64,000 nt of DNA from Rhipicephalus microplus (taxonomy: Eukaryota; Arthropoda; Arachnida; Ixodida; Ixodidae). The notes under the pieces are model-generated. The model saw only the letters and a program-made list of their open reading frames with translations. It was not told the origin of the DNA and did no database searches. The translations under genes and the position numbers were made by a program. Below are positions 1 through 11,022 of the stretch, one piece after another. Position 1 is the stretch's first letter, and each line of letters begins with the position of its first letter. The DNA is taken from contig NC_134710.1 of NCBI RefSeq assembly GCF_043290135.1, positions 253,303,592-253,367,591 of the forward strand. The letters run 5' to 3'.

Positions 1-1590
1 CGTCAGGCTGAGTGCTGGTTTGAGTAGCACCGGTGGCTCGTCGCCTGAGCCGGATTGGCAGTGGACGAGGCGACTGCGGAGGCGGCGGTAGGTGCTAGAA
101 TTCCGGGGTACTTAGACCCTGGAATGAAGACATGATCGGTGCTTCCGACTCCTGGTCTTTCGAAGGTTTCTGCTTTGCCGACAATCGCTTTGGCTATGCG
201 TGCCTGCTCCTTGCGTCGTCGTGCCTCGTGCGGGTTGTAGGTGTAGTCTGCGCATTGACAAACGCAGGCTACATCACTATACGCGGTTTCAGTAATTCAC
301 GTCACCGAAGCCTCGTACAACATGCATTCAAAGTGCCCTTAAGGATTAGCGTGGCGCCCCGCTGCGGTGGTCAAGTGGCTAATGTACTCGGCTGCTGACC
401 CGCACGTCGCGGCTACGAATACCGGCTGTGGCGGCTGCATTTCCGATGGAGCCGGAAATGTTGTAGGCCCGTGTGCTCAGATTTGGGTGCAGGTTAAAGA
501 ACCAAAGGTGGTCGAAATTTCCGGAGCCCTCCACTACGGCGTCCCTCATAATCATACGGTGGTTTTGGGACGTTAAACGCCACATATCAATAAATCAAGG
601 ATTAGTGTGGCGCTGAAGCCCTTCAGATCACCGTTACAAAATCCGCGGGATTTTCAGTTATGCGACACGGCCGTAAAGGATTGTTCACACCAGCGACCAT
701 TTGCGACTGTCGACGAAAAGCGGTGCAAGGCCCCCATTCACGCCCTAGTGTGACCTACATCCGTTGTCGTCACACTGAATACGCGACTTCTCGCATATAG
801 CCTTCCTACCTCTGTGTAGCTCGCATTGCCAGTGCCCCAGAAAGTAATCTGACGAAATGCTCCTAAACATGCGATTGGCTTACAGTTTCGCAACTTACAC
901 CGTCCGACTGAAAAATGTGGCAGCGAGCGGGTTACCCAAAACAGTCACCTTGTGAGCAAAGCGGTCGCTTGCGACTAGTTCAACCAGTCGCGTTTCGATC
1001 AACTTTATCGCGCGACCGGTGCTAGACGTAGGTGGGAACGAGTCTTACCGCTGGAAAATATTGCTTCTGTCCAACGGAGAGAGGTTGTGGCTGTTATTTT
1101 ATAAAGCAACACTTGCTTTGCGAGGAAGTCCTTCAACAGCGTTATCTTTAATGAATTTTATTAGCCCATAGCTTCACACACTCACCCACCAAAAGCTTTA
1201 TAACTCTTAGGGGAAATCATAGTAGGGTCAGTTTGCCGTGAATATGTAACTTAAGTTCGTAGCCAGATTGTCACTATTTAAATCCGCCGTACGTGTATTT
1301 TTCACTGTAATCATTCTATCATGTTACAGTTTGTGCAGAAAGCAACTAGCGCACAATTATATAAAATTTTCTGATAGTGGTATGATTTAACACGGAACGG
1401 TAATATCCTTAGCGTGTATGGTACAGTACTGCTGTCATTGCTGAAAATCCCAGATGACGGTGGGCAGTAATATACTGGCGAGAACAAGAAGCACAAATTT
1501 CAAAAGACGCCTTTCACAGGGTGACACGATTTTCGCTCTTCGTTCTACACTTTGTGATCGCCTTTCATTTTCATGGTTCAACTTGAGGGT
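1..1590 (+). repeat. Duplicated block A1 (partner B1)
   Basis: This stretch aligns by eye, in the same orientation, with 45,035-46,246, from a shared GCTCGTCGCC near position 31 to just before a GATA array in both copies. Many short identical words are interrupted by substitutions and small gaps, so the copies look old. The left edge may continue outside the window. A SINE at 357-596 is present here and absent in B1. I see no gene. A frame on the minus strand stays open over the first 250 bases, but differences from B1 in that frame are mostly amino-acid changing. Confidence 0.8.
357..596 (+). mobile_element. Ruka-like tRNA-derived SINE, complete, with target-site duplication
   Basis: The element has a tRNA-like head with a box A (TGGTCAAGTGGCTAATG). 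The box B region is damaged (GTCGCGGCTACGAATACC). The family body follows: a CATTTCCGATGGAG segment, GGCCCGTGTGCTCAGATTT, then the 3' block GGTTTTGGGACGTTAAACG and a short AT-rich tail. It is flanked by AAGGATTAGCGTGGCG at 341-356 and the same 16-mer with one change at 597-612. The collinear site at 45,401-45,416 lacks the SINE and holds a single copy of the target. The assignment to Ruka is from memory. Confidence 0.9.
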
Positions 1591-1652
1591 AGATAGATAG
1601 ATAGATAGCTAGACAGATAGACAGACAGATAGATAGACAGACAGACAGACAC

Positions 1653-1718
<66 letters not shown>
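1590..1718. repeat. (GATA)n/(GACA)n microsatellite
   Basis: A GATA run mixed with GACA units near its left end sits between block A1 and repeat Y. The partner array in the second copy is at 46,247-46,321, so a GATA tract was probably already present before the duplication. Confidence 0.97.
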
Positions 1719-1721
1719 TTC

Positions 1722-3800
1722 GTTGCTGTTTTAAAACGCTTCGGTACTCATAATGACGCATTTCATCACCCTACATCAACATGCCTAAGGCAAGTTTGCA
1801 ACTGCGTTACAAGCCCCGCGCGGCTCAGTGGTAGATAACTGGGGAGCTATTCTCGTGGTGTACCAGCCTTCGACATGTGGAAATCACCAGAGCCCGTTTG
1901 TTTAGGGAAAAAACAATAAACGGAGAGTTACGACGTCACGGCAAGCTTAACCACGACGGCGCACCGATCCTTTCGGCACATTCGCAGTGTAAAAAAAAAA
2001 GAACTAGGTGGACAAAATGTATAGTACCAGGACTCTTAGACAACCTTGACAAGTCTTCACATGCGTAAAAACGTGCTGAGGTGTTTCAAGAGTGATGAAG
2101 GGAATGCGTATCAAGGAAGAAACGAAAATAGAAGAAAAAGAACGGCAGGGAGGCTAACCAGCCTATGGCAGCGGGTTTGCAACCCTGCGCATGAGAGGGG
2201 GATGGAAGAGATGAAAGATAGAGAGCAGAGAGGGAAGAGAGATAAACACAGCACATTCGGCCGCACACGCACGCACACTCAGTCATTGTTCAGTCTTGTC
2301 TTTCGCGGTGTGTGTCATTGCAGTTACAGCCGCTTGTTCAAGTCCGTTTCGCGTAGGAATTTCAACAGAGGTTTTGTCGCCTTCTGTTGCAATGTCTTCT
2401 CTTGGGCACTTGACAGAATAGTGTCCACAGACATCTGGCTGTTGTCGATGCGCGAGAAAACGGACGCCAGTGACAGTCTCTAGATGTCATACAATGGACA
2501 GTCGCACAGGATGTAGTGTAGCGTCTCTTCGTTTCAGAAGAGTCAGGCGGGCGGCCGCGTTAATCCCAATTCCAGTCCTAACGCGATTACAGTCGATGCA
2601 CAGCCTCAGAAATGTGCCTTGAATTGCCGATACCTGGTGGTTGCATTCATGGTGGTGAAACGCATTCCGTCGCTCATTTCTTTCGAGATTTCTTAAAGCT
2701 GCGTGGCGTCAAAATGACGTTGCAGAAGAGAGACCAGAAACAGGCGGCGCTCTCCAGCCAATCACTGGAGGCCGAATTTGACATGACCAAGGATTGGACA
2801 CCACTAGAATAGCTTCCCTTAGCTGGTACGTAGAGAACCAGGGTTCATATTCTACCTTGTTTTGAGTGCTTTTCATCTACTGTGTTTTTTTTTATTTCGT
2901 GCGATAGTGATTACGGACACCCGTGGCGGCGGCGGAAAGCTACGGTGCTCCACGTGACCCGTGTTGTGATCTCATAACAGCCTTCGCTAAAACATTCTGC
3001 CCACGCCCCTGTTGGTAAGTGATGGTGTAACACGAAATCTATCTGCAGCGTGTGCTCGTGGTTCGGAGCGGGCTGGCCTTTGCATTGACATCAGATCTAG
3101 ACATAGAATGGGTCGTACTTTACACCTACAGGTGCTAGGTGCACACGCTGCAACGCACATGGGAGGCAGATTTGGGTTGCGTTATATAGGCATGATTTTG
3201 CTCGCAAATCGAATGTAACTGTATCCTGCAGCAAGCAAACTTCGTCCATATTACTATTGCATGCACAAAGTGGTGGCCCCAGTGTTTAGAATAGACATGC
3301 TTATAGACCATATTATTATGAAAATTCGGGTGCCATTGTCATGAGCTGCTAAGTCAGTGTTTTCTTATTTGTACATTGCGGTGTGAAATAATTAGGCAAT
3401 GAAAGATTGTATGTTCAAACTCAGCTGTTTTCGGGCGTATGCATCAACATGTACGCACTGAAAGCCCTTTGTAATACAGTCTGTAGACTGCGGGCGGAAG
3501 TCATGTAAACGTAGTCATGCGTTTCCAAGCGAAACCACCGCCAAATTCAGCCACTAGGCCGACAGAGGGCCCCACCAATCCTTCATCAATTATTCATCAA
3601 AGGTGTCCCAGAGTTTCGCCGCTAGGCACGCTCTCATGCACCAGCCTAACCTTAGACCAGCCAATAAAAAGGCGCCGGCAAGGGGAAATTCTTTCCCACC
3701 ATGAACGCAACTGAGGGGTCTCGCTGAAGAGGGTAGGGATCGCACAAATGAGAACGGCCGTGCTGAAGATACCATTCCTATGCGAGCCGAAGGTGAACGA
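1722..3800 (+). repeat. Repeat Y, copy a (inverted partner at 21,835-25,812)
   Basis: Read forward, this sequence matches the reverse complement of 24,310-25,812 and then 21,835-21,970. Landmarks shared in the same order include CCTAAGGCAAGTT, GGCGGCCGCGTTAATCC, AAGGATTGGACAC, GTTGTGATCTCATAACAGC, GGTAAGTGATGGTGTAACA, AATTCAGCCACTAGGCC, TCATCAATTATTCA and ACGCTCTCATG. Near its start both copies carry a box-A-like segment, GGCTCAGTGGTAGA, so the repeat may include a SINE head. No gene is recognised. Copy a holds a LINE 3' fragment (2,112-2,530) that copy b lacks. Confidence 0.85.
2112..2530 (-). mobile_element. LINE 3'-terminal fragment, 5' truncated
   Basis: The minus strand between about 2,530 and 2,330 encodes the C-terminal tail of a LINE ORF2. 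It starts ETLHYILCDCPLYD, with a Cys-rich end, then one in-frame stop, then KATKPLLKFLRETDL and RL near the end. The 3' UTR that follows contains GGTTGCAAACCCGCTGCC and GGTTAGCCTCCCTGCC, words I associate with 3' ends of tick LINEs. Repeat Y copy b runs straight across this position, so the 420 bases are an insertion. The target-site duplication is not clear. Confidence 0.65.
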
Positions 3801-4329
3801 CTGCACCAGTTAATCAACACTACGCCAGAAAAATAAAACACAGCAGCTAAACCGCAACAGATACCGTGGGAATCTTTCTGATGTGGATAGTAGGTGACTG
3901 GTGTAGTTTTTTTTTCGTAGAGCAAGATAAATGTTACCGAATGACACAAAACATATGTACAAACATTATACACACGGACATGTACTTTTAAGGCTCGCAC
4001 TTGTAACCAGTTTAGAATTGAGCAACGTTATTAAGAGCCACATGGGTATTACTAACACCAGAAGCGTTAAGCTGTAATTTAGCATTTGTGTGTGCGAAGA
4101 TCACTTCAGTGGACGGTGCTCAACTAGAATTAATGCTAACCCGACGTGACTCCTGTTATATTAGAATTAGTAATGTTAAGATGGTCAGCATTGCAACTCC
4201 AATTCACATTTTACGTTTTGCTTACATGACGCCTGCATAGGGTTGTTTTTCAATGCAGTTCCGAGACATAGTATGGCTCTGGGGTAGAATAACGATTTCC
4301 ACGTAGAATGCTTAGGTTAGCTTCAAGCA
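3801..4329. other. Unassigned spacer
   Basis: I see no coding frame, RNA gene or repeat here beyond short A/T runs. Confidence 0.5.
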
Positions 4330-4900
4330 GAGACTATAACATTTATTCATTGTGCTTGTCGAGTCAACGCTGCCGCTTTCGGTTTTCCTTAACGCTCTCG
4401 CATTTTAATCAGATTTGTCGGTCCTCACAATTGCTCAAGAGATATAAACTCTGAAGCACTTGTAGCGCAAAAACCCGCATGCAACGACCAGTGGTATACG
4501 AACACGTGGCACACGTGCCTGCACAAAAGAGTTTCACGTCACGCGTGACAGAATTTTTTCATTATTCAGGTTATCCACAGAGAGTACTAATCGTCAAACA
4601 TTTTCTCCTCGCACTCTAATTTCGGTCCACTCCAGTTAAGGAGGTGAACGCGAGAGAGCAGCTGCACATAAACAGTTGGGTTGTGACATAATTCAATTTA
4701 CGACCAGTGGGTCATGTTCAACAAACCACCTTACCCTTTCATACACGTTTTGGTCCACCCCAAGTAAAAACTGTGATCACGAGAGCACCCTGACCTACGT
4801 GGATACGCAGATGGATACGTAGATAGACTCTAAATGTGCCTGCAGTACACCATGGAATGATTCGCATTTAAAATATATACCGGGATATCGGTGCTTTTGT
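4330..4900 (+). repeat. Duplicated block A2 (partner B2)
   Basis: This block aligns with 46,640-47,060. Shared landmarks are TCAACGCTGCC, TTACCCTTTCATAC, TTTTGGTCCACCCCAA, TGATCACGAGAG, GTGCCTGCAGTACACCA and GCATTTAAAATATA. It ends with imperfect GATACGTAGATA units and TTCGCATTTAAAA (4,861-4,873). The same terminal word follows GATA arrays near 44.6 and 58.6 kb. Confidence 0.75.
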
Positions 4901-5189
4901 AGGCGCCGTTTGGCATTGTATCTTCGAAAACGAAGTCATAGTGCTTGCAAACCAGTAAGGTCAATTTTTGCAAGAGATAACAGCGTCATATATATTTATC
5001 AATAATGTCTCTGCATCTGTCCGTGGGGGAGATCAGGAACTTCCGTACGTACTTCACTCCTCTGGTCAACAAATCCTGAAAAGGCGCATGAAGGACATGA
5101 ATTTGGAATATCGGTAGGTGGACGTGAGCTTAAACGTGAATCCAAATAACGCTCATAGTAATGCTAGATATCACTAGATAAGACTTCAA

Positions 5190-5460
5190 GTCAGCAAAAG
5201 AAAGTGGAACTCTCTCACACTCACTCTAGAAGTGTATATTGCGCTTTGCTCTTACTCGGACTCGCTTTTACAAAAATTTTCCCAAGCCGAACTCACTCAG
5301 ACTCACACTCACAAAATTTTTCTTCAACTGGACTCCTTTTGACTCAGACTCACGACAATATTTGTCCCCCGGATTCACTCAAACTCAGACTCACGGCTAG
5401 ATCCGAGTCTAAGTGAGTTGGACTGAGTTGACTTATGAGCGAGTTCGCTTGCCTATGAAT
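5190..5460. repeat. ACTCA/TGAGT-rich foldback repeat, copy 1
   Basis: Repeated words of the form GGACTCACTCAGACTCAC lie on the left. The complementary TGAGT words (AAGTGAGTTGGACTGAGTT) lie on the right, ending GAGCGAGTTCGCTTGCCTATG. The two halves can fold back on each other. A second copy with the same order and end sequence is at 30,085-30,310. It is not a known family to me. Confidence 0.7.
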
Positions 5461-5469
5461 TCAAATGAC

Positions 5470-6680
5470 ATGAAGTTTCCGTCTATATGTTTAGCGCAGC
5501 ATTCGCCGTGATTTCACATGTTTCGACGGCGCCGACAAGAGCCTATCTATATATCTTAATCTGTGAAAATGAAATATGTTGTCCTTCAAGGTGATCACAA
5601 ATCTTGAAACCAAGTTTGACAAAATTTTGTATAACCAAAGGCGCCAAGAAAATCTTTTGAAGTTTATGATTAGACGTGGAGAAATTCGCGCTTCGATAAA
5701 AAATGAAACGTTGACCTTAGTTTTCACTGCTATTAGCTAATCTCTGATGATAAAATAATGACGTTAGCGGTCTCGCAGTATGATTTATCAACTCAAACTG
5801 ATTAAGTGTTTCTCTTCAGTGCACCGCTGAATCTGTTGTTGTCCAATACAATGCCAAAAAAGTAATTTGAAAGCGAGTATGCAGTGCCCAAGCACTGCGA
5901 CGTGAAATCAATGGTTTTAGCTTAGCGATTCCGTGCCATGCGTGAACGCTCGAGCAACCCGTTGCCTCACTACAAACGTGGCCTCCAAATGTAATTTCAG
6001 CTGTGATTTAGGTGTTGGCGTCGAAATTATGGCAATGTGAAATGAATGGCATATGATGGAAATGAAAAGTAAGGGCATTCCTTAACCCTAAATGTGATGT
6101 TCTGATACGCGAGTACTGCGCCTAAGTATATACGAGGTGTTAAGCCAAAATAAAGCAAATGCTCAGTGAATACAAAGTTGCCGCTGTCACGTATGTTGTT
6201 TTCAAAGCGACCAACTAAGCTGCCCAATAATTATGTGACCCGACAGAGATCAGTTTAAAGCTGGCATGTCTAGGCTTCCCACCCATCTTCACTTCTTTTG
6301 TATTGTTGTACTTGCGGCACGATGTAGCAATAAAATACTTGCTACTGTTCTACGTTCGTCTCTATGCTTCAGCCGTAACAGCCGCGCAGGTTCGAGCTTT
6401 GTAGCGTTATTACCCACGTAATTGGTAACTACAACATTCAGCGTTGTTGAAAGTGAAGTGTAACAGCAATAAAAAATGCCACCCACATCTTCTTACGTGG
6501 CTGAATAGAGCAAATACGTTTAAGAGTGGTTGAAGTATTGCATGAATATTGCATATTCGAGTATGGTTTGGGAATAATTATTATTCCTTCTTTATTATTC
6601 CTATTTATTTGTAGAAAGAGAAGCGTTGCTTTCGACGAGTGGGGGGACGCTGATGTGCGACCCAGTGCATGAAAACACTC
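5470..6680 (+). repeat. Duplicated block A3 (partner B3)
   Basis: This block aligns with 50,480-51,910. Shared landmarks are TATCTATATCTTAAT, ACGTTGACTTT/ACGTTGACCTT, TCTCGCAGTATGA, CAGCTGTGATTTAGG/CAAGCTGTGATTTAGG, AAGTATATACGAGG, GACAG(A/C)GATCAGTTTAA, ACTTGCGGCACGATGT, TATTACCCACGTAATTGGTA and GACGCTGATGT. The partner contains a SINE at 51,090-51,331 that is missing here, so about 6,081-6,099 is its empty site. No gene is seen. Confidence 0.85.
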
Positions 6681-6760
6681 TAAGAAGATGTATCAAGGTT
6701 TCTTTTTTGGAGCAGCAACTAACCTGCCACACCGATTGCACCATTTAGGGAGAGTAACAC
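6681..6760. other. Left flank of gypsy element 1, with target-site duplication
   Basis: Positions 6,756-6,760 read AACAC, and the same five bases occur at 11,228-11,232 just after the 3' LTR. This is a 5-bp target-site duplication. Confidence 0.9.
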
Positions 6761-6968
6761 TGTTGTATCGGCCGTGGTGTCACAGACTTAATGTCCACTG
6801 CGCATGCGTGAAGTTTCTTTGCTCTGTTCTCTTCTCCCTTTCCCCTTACCACGATCTTATATTACCGCCCTACTGCAGTTAATAAAGGTCATTCTTTGCC
6901 TGCCTTCGCAAACCGTGTCAACGTGCATTTCTTTCGAGCCGTGGCCAGTAGGCCGCGGCGACTCAACA
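6761..6968 (+). repeat. 5' LTR of gypsy element 1
   Basis: It starts TGTTGTATCGG and ends CTCAACA, so the ends are TG...CA. It contains a polyadenylation signal AATAAA at 6,881-6,886. It aligns with 11,023-11,227 along its whole length. Confidence 0.96.
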
Positions 6969-6969
6969 G

Positions 6970-6979
6970 TGGCGACGAG
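6970..6979 (+). other. Primer-binding site, probably tRNA-Ser
   Basis: TGGCGACGAG lies one base after the 5' LTR. It is complementary to a tRNA 3' end CTCGTCG plus CCA, which fits serine tRNA with anticodon GCU as I recall its acceptor stem. The match ends after 10 bases. Confidence 0.75.
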
Positions 6980-7052
6980 TCACATCGTAACCCACGAAGT
7001 CAAGGAAGACCCGGGCACTCAGACCTTGCAGGCAGCCGTGCCAACGACGTCC

Positions 7053-7345
7053 ATGGCTTCCCAGATGCTTCCGACCTTTGACGAGAGCACAGATAAGTAG
7101 AACCCGTACTTGATTAAAGCAGAAGCGTACTTCGAAGCAAACGGCATTACTGAGTCAAGCAAGAAAAGAGCACTTCTTGTGGCTGCGCTGAGCACGCAGA
7201 CCATTCAAGTTTTTGCCGGAAGAGTAGCTCCTCGGAAGCCAAATTCCTTGACTTACGACGACGTTACCGAAACGTTCAATGAGTAATATGACCCTAAACG
7301 CAACGAAAATGAGGGGAGCTACAAGTTTTTCAGCCGCTCCCAACT
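7053..7345 (+). pseudogene. gag: gag N-terminal part, gypsy element 1
   Basis: From ATG at 7,053 the frame reads MASQMLPTFDES and then hits TAG at 7,098. It continues in the same frame with YLIKAEAYFEANGI and KKRALLVAALSTQTI, a typical Ty3/gypsy capsid start. A second stop, TAA, is at 7,284, after which the frame reads YDPKRNENEGSYKFFSR. Gag normally builds the particle that holds element RNA. At a G-run near 7,345-7,352 the coding sense moves to another frame, so at least one base has been gained or lost. The copy is not functional. Confidence 0.85.
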
Positions 7346-8562
7346 GGAGGGGGGAGTCGGTTCACGCTTTTCTCATCGAGACCCACCGCATTGCAGACAA
7401 GTGCAACTTTGGCAGCTTCCTTGATAGAATGATCCGGGACAGGATTGTTTGCGGTGTGCGCTCAAGTGCGGTACGAAAACAACTGCTAGCGCGGGAAAAG
7501 CTAACGCTGGAAGAAGCTGAAGCGATAGTAATATCTGCCGAAGCCGCGGAAGACGATGCGGAAAGCATTTCAGCCGAAGCAACACCGCTGTTAAAAATGC
7601 AGGCACGTCGACGAACAAATCTCAGAGAAAGTGCTGAAAACGCAGGAGGCTGGGATTGCGGAAGATGTGGAAGTTTTAAACACGATGCTAACAGCTGCAG
7701 CTGGATCACGGCGCGTTGTTATCAATGTGGTCAACGTGGGCATATCGCAAAGAATGTGTCCCAGCCGCCGAGGCAGGGAGCAGAACGCGCTGTGCCTGAG
7801 CTGCACGGGAAAGCATTAGCAGTGCAAGAAGCAGCGTCGGAAGATTACTATGAGAATGCTCATATCTGGACGTTGCTGTCAGAACGAAAAAAAAACAGGC
7901 TCGAGCTGCCGATGTGGCACGCATTCAGTTGGGCCGGTGTGGAGCTGACAATGGAGGTAGACACAAGATCTCCGGTGTGTGTCACAGCCCGGAAGCTTTT
8001 CGAAGAACATTGTAAGCACTGGCCAAAATTGGAACCTTCACAGCTTAGCCTTTTGGGCTACGCAGGAAAACTACCAGTACTAGGTGAACTTCAACTGATG
8101 ATTACGTACCAAGGTGTGGTGGTTGAATGTAAGCTCGTAGTACTAGACTGCGTTGGACCAAGGCTGTGTGGACGAGACCTCATAAACATGCTGGACAAGG
8201 CTGGAGTTTCAGTACTGCAAGTGGAAAAAGGGGTGGCACCAAGCACAGTGCAAGCCATCAGCCACGATAACAATGGTGCTGAATACCCATACGTCTTTTC
8301 GGAGGAACTGGGACTGATCAAGGGGCCCCCAGCCAGCTTGATGCTGAAAGAGGGTGCTGTTCCCAAGTTTTGCAAAGCGAGATCACTTCCGTATTCCCTC
8401 CTTGACAAAGTGGCGAAGGAGTTGGAAAGGCTGGTGTCCGTGGGCATTATATCATCCGTGAAACATTCGGACTGGGCGACTCTTATAGTGCCCGTGCTTA
8501 AGAAGGACGGCACAGTTCGTATTTGCGGAGATTTTAAAACCACGTTGAACCAAGCGTGTTAA
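7346..8562 (+). pseudogene. pol: gag C-terminus, protease and start of reverse transcriptase, gypsy element 1
   Basis: The frame opens with GESVHAFLIETHRIAD and GSFLDRMIRDRIVCGVR (capsid C-terminus). Two zinc knuckles follow from about 7,657. The first is a complete CX2CX4HX4C. The second, starting CYQCGQRGH, has Val in place of the last Cys. The aspartic protease core at 7,960-7,968 reads Asp-Thr-Arg instead of the invariant Asp-Thr-Gly, so cleavage activity is unlikely. The reverse transcriptase begins with LPYSLLDKVAKELERL and DWATLIVPVLKKDGTVRIC. The frame stops at TAA 8,560-8,562 in the middle of the palm domain, and homology continues in the same frame. Confidence 0.92.
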
Positions 8563-9966
8563 ACGGAGCAATATCCGCTACCAGTGATCCAGGACATGTT
8601 TGCGTCATTAGGCGGTGGGGAATTGTTCAGTACGCTAGACCTGAAAGATGCATAGAACCAGGTGCCATTAGACGAAGGTGCACGAAAGCTGTGCGTGATT
8701 AGCACGCATCTGGGACTCTTCTGTTACAACAGGCTGCCGTTCGGTATTTCCTCGGCTCCGGCTATATTTCAGAGGAAAATGGATACCATGCTGGCCGGTC
8801 TTCCTGGAGTGCAAGCGTACTTGGACGACGTGCTTGTGTCTGAAAAGGTGGCAGACAACGGAGCTCGGCTGAAAGCAGTGTTGCATCGCTTCCGGGAATA
8901 CGGCGTAAAGCTGAGGTATGAGAAATGCTGCTTCAGCCAACCGTCCGTAGCTTATCTGGGACATCGGATAGATAGACATGGCCTGCACCTCACCGAAAGG
9001 AACATGGAAGCTATCGTGAAGGCACCGAGTCCTTGCAATGTGAGCGAGTTGCGTTCGTTTGTCGGCACGTTGCCATTCTATTCCAGATTCTTACCAAATA
9101 TGTCAACAACGTTATCGCCGTTGTATCACTTGCTAGAAAAAAACGCACGGTGCGAGGGGAAGCACCCACAGGAAACGGCATTCGTCAAGGCCAAACAATG
9201 TCTGATGGACGCAGAAGTACTTGCTCACTTTGACCCGTTGAAAGAACTGAAATTGGAATGTGACGCATCACAGCATGGCATTGGTGCAGTGTTGTTCCAC
9301 ACAGAAAGCAGTGCTCATCGACCAATCGGATTTCGTTCAAGGACTCTTACGAAAGCCAAATGAAATTACTCGCAACTTGAGCGCGAGGCGCTGACACTCG
9401 TGTTTGGCGTCATGAAGTTCCGGGACTACCTCTTCGGCCTTGAATTCACGCTAGTTACGGACCACCAACCACTCGCGGGACTGCTCAGAGCCGACCACCC
9501 AACGCCTGTTATGGCAGCGTCCCGCATCCAGCGCTGGGCAGTTTATCTCGGCGGTTATTGCTACAAGCTTCAGTACTCTCCCGGAAGGCAGTTGCTGAAT
9601 TCGGACGCCCTCACCAGGTTTCCACTACGAATTTCCTGTCGCGCTGTCGAACCACAAGAGTATGTCTTCTGTTTGGAAAGCCTTGATGAAGGCACAGTAA
9701 CGACGCGCGAACTACAACACCTGACATACCGCGACTCGGCGCTCGCACGCATCAAGCATTACGTACTGCATGGTTGGTCCAGAAGATCTAAGAGTATAGA
9801 GCCGGACATGGCGGCATTTTTTAACCGCCGGCTGGAGTTGTCCTTCGCGCGCGAGATAGTTCATTGGGGCCACCGAGATTTTGTACCCACTGGGGCACGG
9901 AAACGTTTACTGGAGCTCCGGCATGAAAATCGCCAAGGATCGTCAGCGATGAAGTCTATCACGTGA
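8563..9966 (+). pseudogene. pol: Reverse transcriptase and RNase H, gypsy element 1
   Basis: This is the same frame after the stop. It reads YPLPVIQDMFASLGGGELFS and LDLKDA, then TAG at 8,653. RLPFGISSAPAIFQRKMD follows, and the catalytic YLDD lies at 8,818-8,829. The connection and RNase H follow with LECDASQHGIGAVL near 9,255. A stop TGA at 9,361 falls just before YSQLEREALTLVFGVMKFRD and TDHQPLAGLL. TGA at 9,964 closes the stretch inside the integrase zinc finger. There the HHCC motif has one His replaced by Arg (HENR). The two TGA codons could be CGA changed by C-to-T. The catalytic aspartates themselves are preserved. Confidence 0.93.
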
Positions 9967-10440
9967 TCATTGTTTTGGTGGCCGGGCCTGGACAGAGAAA
10001 TCGAGAGACTGTCAGCGACATGCAAGAACTGCATCGTTAATATACCCATGCCGCCAATTGCACCACCAGCAAGCTGGCCACAAACGCTGGAGAAGTGGTC
10101 ACACATTCACGTGGATTTTGCCGGACCAATAGAAGGCAAGATGGTTCTGGTGATAACTGATTCCCATACAAAGTGGATAGAAGCAATCCATCTCAAACAA
10201 GCCACCACGACGGCTACACTAAACTGTTTGCGGGTCATATTCATCTGGTTTGGCGTGCCCAGAACGATTGTTTCCGACAACGGGACGCAATTCACCAGCC
10301 GTGAATTTGCAACATTCGTACAGCAAAACAAGTTATCGCACGTCAGGACAGCCCCTTTCCACCCACAATCTAATGGGGCTGCTGAACAAGTCGTAAGAAC
10401 GGTGAAAATTTTCCTCCCTTCGAAAGATGAAGGGAGGTAA
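9967..10440 (+). pseudogene. pol: Integrase catalytic core, gypsy element 1
   Basis: The frame continues with WWPGLDREIERLSATCKNC, the CC half of the integrase zinc finger. The rve-type core follows. The three catalytic acids are present: Asp in HVDFAGP (10,114), Asp in SDNGTQF (10,276) and Glu in GAAEQVV (10,384). The last two are 35 residues apart, the standard D,D-35-E spacing. In life this enzyme joins the element DNA to the chromosome and makes the 5-bp duplication seen here. The frame ends at TAA about 10,438, and homology moves to the next frame. Confidence 0.93.
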
Positions 10441-11010
10441 ATTGGAGCACAGATTGATGCGGCTGTTGTTGAGCTACAGAAGAACACCCAACATAAGCGG
10501 GAAGTTGCCATCCAAGATGCTTCTAGACTCAGATCAGATCGCGCCTGGATACCTGTTTCCCAAAATCTGGTGGGGGAGCCACTCGTGCAAGCCAGGAACG
10601 CGTGCCCCCTGTAAACAGCTGTGTGCACGTGCGCAACTACGGTACCGGAAATAAATGGATACCAGGACAGGTGATAGGTACATCTGGGACGTGAATGGTC
10701 ACCGTAGAAACGTCTGGAACGATTGTCCGACGGCATGTTGATTAAGTCCGCCTGCAGCCTACGGAAGTGCAATCACCGGTCCCGGCAGAACACGTGTGCA
10801 CGGACGAGCCGCCAGTCAGCCCACAAGAAGCCGTGCCGCACCCTGATGCAAGTCTGCAAGAACGATCGGGTACCCCAAATTTAGTCGCAGATCATGCCCT
10901 CCAATTAGTTCCGGCCTGTCAGTCCACCGAATCAGAAGTCGCAAGGGACTTAGCTCAAGTACTACGACGCTCAACGCGTACACGGAAGCTAGTTGATCGT
11001 TTTCACTTTT
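10441..11010 (+). pseudogene. pol: Integrase C-terminal region, gypsy element 1
   Basis: After a frameshift near 10,430, LEHRLMRLLLSYRRTP and PSKMLLDSD continue the integrase. A further shift before 10,620 leads to VHVRNYGTGNKWIPGQVIG, an SH3-like C-terminal strand region, then a TGA at 10,692 and a TAA at 10,743. RRSTRTRKLVDRFHF closes the protein next to the polypurine tract. A basic RRSTR tail like this is usual for Ty3/gypsy integrases. Confidence 0.85.
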
Positions 11011-11022
11011 AGGAGGGAGAAG
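11011..11022 (+). other. Polypurine tract, gypsy element 1
   Basis: AGGAGGGAGAAG lies directly before the TG of the 3' LTR, the usual place of the plus-strand primer. Confidence 0.92.
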
